Under the pieces are notes generated by a model that saw only the letters and a program-made list of their open reading frames with translations, was not told the DNA's origin and did no database searches. A stretch of DNA of 64,000 nucleotides from Zooshikella harenae (lineage in GTDB: Bacteria > Pseudomonadota > Gammaproteobacteria > Pseudomonadales > Zooshikellaceae): NCBI RefSeq assembly GCF_018837975.1, contig NZ_JAGSOY010000014.1, positions 29,125 to 93,124 of the forward strand, given 5' to 3'. Each line of letters opens with the position of its first letter. The stretch's first letter is position 1. A program made the position numbers and the translations under genes. Shown here in pieces: positions 45,101 through 54,500 of this stretch.

Positions 45101-46579
45101 TTATAATTGTATCTTCTGTTGATTACTAATAATGGTAAGAGGCTCTTTTCGTTCATCTAACTCGGCTGTAAATGTCTGGCAGGCGTGATTATAAAATAAC
45201 CCATGACGAATAATTATATTGTCAATTCGGTTAGGTAACCGTTGAACATCGACTTGTTGCTGAGCGTAAACATAGACGAGTTGGACGGTTTTATTCTGTT
45301 GTCTAAATAAAACAATGGCATCATTAGGATGAGGATTTTTGATAGATAAGCGTTTTTTGCCATTATTTTGTCCTAATAATTCGCCGTTAAATGGACGTGG
45401 ACCTGGATACTGATGGCATTGATAGCGTTTAGCGATGGTATGACTGCCAAAGCCAATAAGCTGCTCAGCAATAAAACCTTTAAAACCTTGAGGAGTTGAT
45501 ATTGTCACCCAACCTTGTGGTCCTGCAGAGATTACATTGACGGGAGCATACTGGGTTATTTGAGTAACAATAGAACTATTGATATTGGGATCAGAGAGGA
45601 GCGCGGCAGGTGCAAGGGTATAATGCTTGCCAAGCCGATGGTTTGTATAAAGAGGCTGATGTTGCGCTTCTGGCGCAATAGGATCAGCTGCAACAGAAGG
45701 TTTGCTTACCAATGAAAGTGGTTCGAAAGCTTGTTGCCACATTAATATTGGAATACTAATAACTAATATGATAAAGCTTAGCAACATAAACTGACTTAAA
45801 AAGAATTGAGTAGATTCTGGAGGCTGAGCAACAGCTTCGCTGGGATCACCTAATTGATGTAATAATTGTTTGACCTTATCTTGCATGGCTTGGTTTTGAC
45901 AATAATGTTTCAACCAATATAAGTGACCAATTGCTTCATTAAATCGACTTTTTGAAATATGCTGTAATGCCAGTCGATATTCTAATTTACTATTTTCGGC
46001 AAGGGGGGGTAATCCTCCTAATGTATTTATCCACCAGCCTCGAATAGTATGCCAAGGACCGGTTAGACTCCACCAGCCCAGTAGTAAATTCCATAGATTA
46101 AACTTGAGCGCTAAACGAGTGCTGCAGCGTTGGCACCAAATCCCTGAAATTGTTTTCTGGTGGGTGATAATGATGATACCTGTGACCTTCAGCCAACGGC
46201 GATAACGTAGTCCTTGTTTGTCCTTGTGACAATGCCGACACACGATCACTTGTTTAATGACAGGGTTAGGAATTGGCGGTGGAGACTTTGAATCCTGATC
46301 AGTAAATGATACTGGAGTAGTGATTTCTTCTTTCGAATAGTGGGGGCTAGACTGTGTTGGAGGAGGGTGTGAGCCGTATTGGTAGTACTGTATCAGGCTT
46401 TGATAGGTTTGCTGCAACTGTTGAAACTGAGCTGTGGTATCTTGCCCTGGATTTTTATCTGGGTGTAAGGTTTTTACGCGTTGTCGATAAGCTTGCTTAA
46501 CATCGTGTAGTGAAGCATCTTGAGGTAGGCCTAATTGTTGCAGTAAATCGTGAATTCGTTGCTTGGATGGAGCCGTCAT
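45101..46579 (-). CDS. DnaJ-domain membrane protein with zinc-like motif and SH3 domain
   Basis: The 492-residue product joins a J-domain (about 8-72, with HPD in VKTLHPDKNPG, the DnaK-activating loop), a CxxC-like pair region (VCRHCHK and WCQRCSTRL, about 115-155), a helical domain, one membrane helix (about 265-287, FMLLSFIILVISIPILMW) and a periplasmic bacterial SH3 domain (about 320-380, VNVISAGPQGWVTISTPQGFKGFIAEQLIG). It may recruit DnaK to a membrane or envelope complex through its cytoplasmic J-domain, but its partner is unknown. Divergent from the DUF5610 gene. Confidence 0.72.
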   Translation of the reverse strand: MTAPSKQRIHDLLQQLGLPQDASLHDVKQAYRQRVKTLHPDKNPGQDTTAQFQQLQQTYQSLIQYYQYGSHPPPTQSSPHYSKEEITTPVSFTDQDSKSPPPIPNPVIKQVIVCRHCHKDKQGLRYRRWLKVTGIIIITHQKTISGIWCQRCSTRLALKFNLWNLLLGWWSLTGPWHTIRGWWINTLGGLPPLAENSKLEYRLALQHISKSRFNEAIGHLYWLKHYCQNQAMQDKVKQLLHQLGDPSEAVAQPPESTQFFLSQFMLLSFIILVISIPILMWQQAFEPLSLVSKPSVAADPIAPEAQHQPLYTNHRLGKHYTLAPAALLSDPNINSSIVTQITQYAPVNVISAGPQGWVTISTPQGFKGFIAEQLIGFGSHTIAKRYQCHQYPGPRPFNGELLGQNNGKKRLSIKNPHPNDAIVLFRQQNKTVQLVYVYAQQQVDVQRLPNRIDNIIIRHGLFYNHACQTFTAELDERKEPLTIISNQQKIQL

Positions 46580-46752
46580 GGCTTGAATTGGTTTCCAATG
46601 AATGATGATGGGTTTTGAATGAGTATAGCAGCAGCCTTAAAGTGTAGGCGGCATATGCCGATAACAAGTTTATAGAGGGCTAAACAGTGCGTTCTTTAGG
46701 GCATGTTTGGGGGATGTCAGTGTCATAGAGAGCGATGTGGAGGGTTACATCA

Positions 46753-47928
46753 ATGAATATCGCACCAGGACACTTACTGAAATCAATGCGGCCAGAACAT
46801 GCCGAGCATCATCACCAAACGGCAACCAGTCGTCAGGCGTTGATGTTATCGAAACCTGAAGGAAGTACACGTCAGTTACTGCAAAATACCTTATTACATC
46901 GCGTGGGGCAGCAGTTAGGCGCAACTGAGCCAATGCAAGTGGAATCGTCAGGGTATCGACCAGAGCAAGTCGCTGACACTATTTTAAAGTTTGTTGAACA
47001 ACGTTTATTAGCTGAGCAAGCCGAAGGTGCTGATAACGAACGTTTGCAAAACTTATTAGGCCAAGCTCGGGAAGGTGTTGTAAAAGGATTTGATCAAGCG
47101 CGTGAAGATCTTAAGGCTTTAGGCTTATTAAACCCCAATTTAGAAGCAGATATTGATACGAGCTTTGATCTAGTAACCACAGGACTGGATGACTTAGAAA
47201 ATAAATTTACCAGCAATACGGATAAAATTTCTTTAAGTGAGGCAGCATTAGGTGGGGAGCCTCAACCTGTCACTCTTCGTAGTAATCAGCAATTTTATCA
47301 GCTAGATAACCAGTTTTCCTTTCAGGTTACCACGAAAGAAGGCGATGTGGTGACTGTAAATGCTTTTAAACAATTATCTGCATCAAATGGATACTTTCAA
47401 CAAGGACAGACCTCGGCCAGCTACAGTCAAACACAGTATCAAAGTGAATTTCAGCTGCGGGTTGAAGGCGATTTAAATGAGTCTGAATTGAATGCTATTA
47501 ATGACTTATTATCAGATGTGACATCATTGGCCAACGACTTTTTTGATGGAAATGTCAGCAGCGCCTTTGATCAGGCTTTGTCGTTGGGAATTGATGCCTC
47601 TACACTCAGCGAGTTTTCCCTTACTTTGCAACAAACTGAAGTACAACAGATGCAGCAGGCATATGCTTCAGCCAATGGCGGGGGCTTGCAGTCGTTAAAT
47701 AATCGCTCTCCTGTTGCCCAACTTGCTGAATTTGGTCAAGATTTACAGAGTACATACCACAAAGCGGGCCAGTTTTTTGAGCAGCCAGGAAAACTGTTAG
47801 CCAAATTATTGAGTCAGTTAGAACCTGTCAAATTAGAAAACAGTGAGAAACAGGAAAGTGTATTAACTGAACAGTTAGCGAAGCTGCAGGAAGTAACTGA
47901 TTATTTACTCTCTTCGTTAGAAAGCTGA
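46753..47928 (+). CDS. DUF5610-type protein, 391 aa
   Basis: The sequence contains a central block ESSGYRPEQVADTILKFVEQRLLAEQAEGADNERLQNLLGQAREGVVKGFDQAREDLKALG, which I know as a DUF5610-type region in gammaproteobacterial proteins of unknown function. The whole protein is acidic and Gln/Ser-rich with no signal peptide. The ATG at 46753 is chosen because GGAGG lies nine bases upstream; an earlier in-frame ATG at 46735 has none. It is monocistronic and followed by a hairpin (47954-47997). Function unknown. Confidence 0.65.
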   Translation: MNIAPGHLLKSMRPEHAEHHHQTATSRQALMLSKPEGSTRQLLQNTLLHRVGQQLGATEPMQVESSGYRPEQVADTILKFVEQRLLAEQAEGADNERLQNLLGQAREGVVKGFDQAREDLKALGLLNPNLEADIDTSFDLVTTGLDDLENKFTSNTDKISLSEAALGGEPQPVTLRSNQQFYQLDNQFSFQVTTKEGDVVTVNAFKQLSASNGYFQQGQTSASYSQTQYQSEFQLRVEGDLNESELNAINDLLSDVTSLANDFFDGNVSSAFDQALSLGIDASTLSEFSLTLQQTEVQQMQQAYASANGGGLQSLNNRSPVAQLAEFGQDLQSTYHKAGQFFEQPGKLLAKLLSQLEPVKLENSEKQESVLTEQLAKLQEVTDYLLSSLES

Positions 47929-47953
47929 TATTTACTATTATACTTGTTCAATG

Positions 47954-47997
47954 CCTAGCCTATTTTCCTTCGTAATAAGGAGATAGGTTAGTATTTG
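47954..47997 (+). terminator. Terminator after the DUF5610 gene
   Basis: CTAGCCTAT...TCCTT pairs with AAGGA...ATAGGTTAG (a few bulges) and is followed by TATTTGTTT. Stem quality is moderate. Confidence 0.5.
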
Positions 47998-48515
47998 TTT
48001 ATTTTGAATTAATGACCTATGTGAACGAAGTGGTTTCTAAGACTGTGCTGCCTGATGCATATCAATACTCAGTTTGATTTATTTCGTATTTTACGGATGG
48101 TAATTCAGCTGATTTCTGTTACCCTTCACCCGTCTTATTTTACCCTTCATTAAGGGTAGAATATCTGATGAATAACTAGGCTTGTTTTAGGATTAGCATG
48201 CGCCTGTAGTCTGCAAAGCAGATGAGCATCATGGAGCTGATAGTATGAATACCTTTCATTCTTCTGACTAAAAGATAAATAGTGTAATTGTTTTACCTAT
48301 TGGAGTCATGGCCACTCCGAATTTATTTTATCCCAAAAATTACGTTTGTTAAATGATATTTAGTAAGTAAGGCAATAAATCAAGTCAGGAATTGACATTT
48401 ATTGTTTTTATCACTTTCAGCTTTTGTCTGCCATATGGCTAATTAATCCATATAACACATTGTCACTATGGGCATGACAACTAATTGATTATGCTTGATA
48501 TATTAGGGAGTTAAC
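47998..48515. other. Upstream region of the peptide synthetase gene
   Basis: About 520 bp without coding frames. It contains two partial TATACCC-family sequences: TACCCTTCACCCGTC and a hairpin TACCCTTCATTAAGGGTA, within 48119-48169. The promoter of the synthetase should lie in the last 200 bp; no regulator gene is adjacent. A ribosome binding site, GGGAG, lies six bases before the ATG at 48516. Confidence 0.4.
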
Positions 48516-51500
48516 ATGAAGTTTGAACATTATCCACTTCACCCAGAGCAACGAGCAATTTATTTTGACCAATGTCAGGATACTACTTCAACAAAATATA
48601 CGCTTGGTGTATCTATAAAATTGCAGGGAGTATTGGATAAAGAAGCATTATCAGAAGCAGTCTCTCAAGTCATCCAATCATTAGATTTTGCTGGGCTTCG
48701 GTTTACAATCGTTGATAATGTACCTAAACAGTATAATGCACAACGATATCCTGAACTCTCTATCATTGATTTTAGCGAAGCGTTAAATCCAAGCCAGCAG
48801 CTCCAGTCATGGCTTAAGAATGAAGTATCACGTAAATTTTCTTTAGAGCGTGATAGTTTAGTTCGAGTAATGCTATTAAGTGAGTCAGATCAACGCCATG
48901 TTTTAGTTGTATTAGCACATCATATTGTTGTTGATGGCTATGGTATCATTAACTTTGTCAATAGTTTGGGGGAAGCTTACGCTGCTAATGTACAATGTGT
49001 TGAGTGGCAGGAAAATGGCCTAAACTATTTACCTTGTGTCATTGATAGTGAGGTATATTGTAAGACGCAAGCCTACCAAAGAAGCGAAGTATACTGGAAG
49101 AAAACAGTTCAGTCTTATTCTCCTAATGTTGAGTTATTACCGTTAAAATATATGGGCGACTTCAATAAGGGAGTGGAAAAATACAGTTGTACTATGCCAA
49201 GCTCTTTAAAAGAAGCCATGTTTGCCACTTCAACTAGGTTGAATATCGGTGGACCACTTGCACTGTGTTTGGCGGGATTAGCGCTTCACTTTTCAATTTA
49301 TCAGCAGTCGTCTGTTGTTACACTTGGATCGATACTACATAAACGAAAAGGAAAAAATCAACGTAATGTTGTGGGAATGTTCGCTGGTGTATTACCGTTT
49401 TATATTACAGTAAACCACTCAAAATCCTGTAGCGATCTAATTAAACACGTTGCTCAAGTTATTAAACAAGTTTACCGTCATCAATATGTCTCGACTAGTC
49501 AGATTAAACATGTGAGTGGTATTAATGAACGGTTATTTGATGTGTTATTTTCCTATAATACGTTTGCTTTGGATAGTGATTTTAACGGGTTATTATACCA
49601 GTTAGATGAGATATATACTGATGATGTAAACTGTCCGTTAAATATTAGAATATTGGATCAAGGGGATTGTTTTGGACAACAACTGGCTATCACTTATCGT
49701 AAAGATTATTTTACATCTTTGGAGATTTCACTGTTGGCGAAAAGGCTATTAAAAATTTGGGAATTTATGACTGAAAATACAGACCAATTACTTGGTGCTA
49801 TCGATATTTGTTGTTTGGACGAATATAAACAATTGCTGAATTGGTCTGTAAACTCCTTAGATGTCATTAATGATCTTCATGATAAAGAAAAAAATAATTT
49901 TAATCATGATGTCACGCTTAATGAGCAAGAAAAAATAATAAAAAAAGTAATCGTTCAGGGACAGAGTCAGGATAATGAAAAGACTATATTAGAGTATAAA
50001 TCTGACTATTTAAATCATTGGCTAGAACATAACTCGGTGATATTTCCGAATAATCCTGCTATGTTTTTTGCGGGTAAGACTATTACCTACAAAGACTTTA
50101 ATGAACAAGCCAACCAGCTCGCGCATTACTTGATAAATAAAGGCGTGAAACCTAATGAATTAGTGGGTATCTATCTCGAACGTTCTCCAGCTGTTTTTAT
50201 TGCGATGATGGCTGCACTGAAAGTAGGAGCTGGTTATTTGCCGTTAAGTACAGCGCTTCCGGATGCGCGTTTAAGGTATATTATAAATGATAGTCAATGC
50301 CAGTATGTAATTTCAGAAAAAGCAATTTCGCATACACTTGAGCGATTATTGCCAGAGTGTCAAGATGCTTGTATTTGCATTATTGATGATGACATTTTTT
50401 ATAAAAAGCTACAGGGATTACCTAAAGATAACTTACAATGCGAAAGGCCGGTTCCCACTGAGAATTGTGCGTATGCTATTTATACCTCGGGTACTACTGG
50501 ACAGCCAAAGGGGGTTTTAGTTTCTCATGCTAATGTAATCAATCTTTTTGGAGCAGCTAAGTGCTTTAATGTTAACCCAAATAGCCGGATTTTACAGTTT
50601 GCAGCAATAACATTTGATGCTTCTGTACTGGAGTGGGGGATAGCGTTTTACTCTGGAGCTTGTCTTTATTTGCTACCAAAGTCGGTCAATTATGATCCAT
50701 GGCTTTTAAATGAGCAAGTAAATCAATTAGGTATCACTCATGCTTTCTTAACACCAGGTTTATTACCTTCTTTAGATGTGAAGTATTGGAGTGGATTACA
50801 ACAACTCTTTATTGGTGGAGAGGCGTGTAATGTTCAGGTGGCTGAAGAATGGTCACAAAAAATATCGTTAATCAATATTTATGGGCCAACAGAAACTACA
50901 ATATGTGCTACATTGGGGGGCTATCAAGCCCAACAGCATAAGCTACCTATTGGCAAGCCAATAAAGGGGTATTCTGTTTATGTTTTGGATAAGCTGCAGC
51001 ATTTATTACCAATGGGGGCTGTTGGAGAACTGTATATTGGTGGCAATGGAGTTACCCTGGGCTATCTTGGTCAACCTGACCTTACTGCGAAAAAGTTTTG
51101 TTGGTTAAACCCATTTGCTGAAATATCAAGCATTGAAGCTAAGCAGGGTAAACAGCGGTTATATGCAACTGGTGACCTAGTACGTTGGCTACCTGATGGT
51201 AATCTGGAGTTTGTAGGAAGAACTGATGATCAAGTAAAAATTCGCGGTTTTAGAATAGAGCTAGGGGAAATTAAATTAAAACTTGAACAACTTACAGGTG
51301 TTTGCCAGGCTGCTGTTAGCACGGAAGTTGAAGACGATAGTCACTGTATTATTGCATTTCTAGTATGTGATGCAGATATAATAAAAAATGAAAGTAAGGA
51401 AGGAGAAATAATCGATAACAAGGATGAAAATAAAATTATTCAACGATTAAGGGAGCAGTTACAACAGAATTTACCAGATTATATGTTACCTTCAAAGTGG

Positions 51501-54500
51501 TATATTGTTGATAAACTACCATTAAACGTGAATGGAAAAGTTGATTATCGTGCCTTGTCATTGATGGTAGAGAAGAAAAAATTACTAGTATCGGCCACTC
51601 AAGAGAGTGACATATTTTCGAGTGACACTGAACGACAAATTGGTGAGATTTGGAAAACATTATTACCACACCAGTCAGCTATAAAAACGACGGATAACTT
51701 TTTTCGTTTAGGTGGGCACTCACTACTGGTCATGAAAATGGTAGGCGCTATACGCCATGCATTTTCAGTGGAAATATCAGTGAGTCATATTTTTGCAAAG
51801 CCAACAATTAAAGGCATTGCCAAGGCTATCTTACAATCCCAGAATGAGGATAAAGCCCAAGGGGTAATTAAACCAGTTGATAGAAGTAAAAAACACTATG
51901 CATCCTATGCACAACGGAGTTTATGGTTTCTTGATCATATGGAGCAGGGCAGTACACATTATAATATGCCTGCTGCTTATCATATTCAGGGGCCGATTGA
52001 TGATAATGCTTTAAATTATGCGCTGACTCAAATTATTACCCGTCATGAAACACTGCGAACTCAGTTTGTACTTGAACAAGGTGATGTTTTACAAACAATT
52101 TTGCCTCCACCTCGTGAAAATCTTATTCAGGTTGTTAAGTTAGTAAGTGACTCTTACACAAAAGCAACTTGCACAGATGAGCTGTGGAGTGAAGTTAATA
52201 AACTTCGATATGAAGAAATTTTTGAATCGTTTAATTTAACTGATGATAGTTATTTAGTTAGAGTTAAGCGATTAGATCTTGGTTGCGAAAAAGGAAATAT
52301 ATTATTAATTACTTTTCATCATATTGCTGCTGATGGTTGGTCTGTGGCACTTTTTATTCAAGAACTACAATTTTTTTATCAGCAGTTTTTTGAAAAAAAA
52401 TCACAAAAAAGGTTACCGCTTTCTTATCAGTATGTGGATTATTCAGCTTGGCAGCGACAATGGTTGAACTCTAGTGAGGCTAAGAGGCAAGCAAATTATT
52501 GGCGACAGCAGCTTGCTGAATTACCTAAACTGCATCAGTTACCTCTTGATTACAGTCGACCTGATCGTTTACAACATAAAGGAGGACTGTTTCACGCAAA
52601 AGTATCTTTCGAAAAACTAACGCAGTTGCAACGACTCTGTGAACAACAAGGAGTCAGTGTCTTTAGTGGTGTTTATGCGCTATTTACAGCGTTTTTATAC
52701 CGTTTTACGGGTGAGCAGGATGTGGTTATTGGTACCCCTATGGCCAATCGTGAAAACCCAGCATTCAGTGAGTTAATTGGTTACTTTGTTAATACTGTCG
52801 TTTTACGGTGGCGAGTAAATGGAGGCTATACTTTTAATCAATTACTCAACGAATCTATGCAGGTTGTGCAAGGTGCTTATACACATCAGCATTTTCCTTT
52901 TGAGCGCGTAGTTGAGTTGATTCAACCTGAGCGTTCATTAAGTTTTCACCCACTATTTCAAATTATGTTAACGGTTGAGGACGATGATAATACGAGCTTT
53001 ACCTTGGGTGATCAGCAAGCTACAGTATTATCCTATCCGGAGTTACCCGCCAAGTTTGATTTGAGTTTGCAGTTAACCAAAAATGATAAAGGTGCGGATC
53101 TGCTTTGGGAATTTAATCGAGAGCTGTTCAGTGAAGGAACGATTGCTCAATTTAATCAGTGCTTTTTACAGCTATTTCAACAATTGATGTCAACACCTGA
53201 CCAAGCACTAGACCAATGCTTATTACACACAGAAATTCAACAGCAGCAGTGGTTAACCCAACAGTTTGACCAGTGGTTATTGACGTATCCAAAAACAATT
53301 TGTGATTTATTTAATTTGCAGGGTCATGCTCAAAGTGGCCATATTGCCGTACAAGCAGGTAATGATTCAATCACTTATTTGCAGTTACAAACCTGTGCTT
53401 TACGTTTAGCACAGCAGTTGATTGCTTGTGGTATTCAGTCAGAAGACTCTATTGGTGTATTAACGCATCATTCTATAGATTGGGTTGTTGCAATGTTGGG
53501 TATTTGGTATGCCGGTGGAATTTATGTTCCACTTGATCCAAAGTATCCTGATGAACGATTACATTTTATATTGCAGGATGCTCAAATTAAACATGTTATC
53601 TCTGAGCCTGCTTTAATGACTAGAGGACATAGTTTAATAACTTTATCTGATGGCCTATTGAATACCAGCGATGCATTAACGGATTATGCTTTGATTCAAT
53701 CTAATGATGAAGCATGTGGTTTGATGAATGGTATTAAATCGCAGAAGCATGTTAATACAAAACAATTGTCTTATATTATTTATACGTCTGGTTCAACAGG
53801 GATACCTAAAGGTGTGTTGATTGAGCACCACTCTTTTGCTCGACATATACAGGAAATGATTGACTGGTATCAGCTCAATGGCACTGATCGTGTATTGGCT
53901 TTTGCCAATATTGGTTTTGATGCGTCATTAGAGCAAGCATGGGAGGCGCTTGGTGTTGGGGCGACTTTAGTCATGCGTGAGGAATCATTATGGTCTGCAG
54001 AGGCTTTCCGTCAGTGGCTGATAACTCATCAAATAACGCATATTGATATTCCTCCAGTTTATGCGCAGGAAGTATTCACCCCTGTATTACAGGATATTGA
54101 ATTTTGGCAACTGCAAACTCGTCTGGCCCGTGTTGTTGTTGGCGGGGAAGCGTTGAATGCTAATTTTGCGCAGCAATGGGCTGCCAGTGTTGCAGTAAAT
54201 CACTGTGATTTGTTAAATGCCTATGGACCTACGGAGGCAACAATAGCTGCCAGTATTTATAAGGTCCCAGCAGGCTTTAAGGGAGAAAATGTACCTATTG
54301 GCCAGGGTTTATCTCATGTGCAGTTAGTTGTGCTAGATAGTCTGCAACGTGTTGTTCCTGGAGGGGCAATCGGCGAATTGTATATTGGAGGAGAAGGTGT
54401 TGCTAGAGGTTATTTAAATCGTTCCTCTCTTAATGAGACAAGTTTTATTAATTATGCCTTTGCTGACAATATTAAACTACGTCTATATAGAACTGGGGAT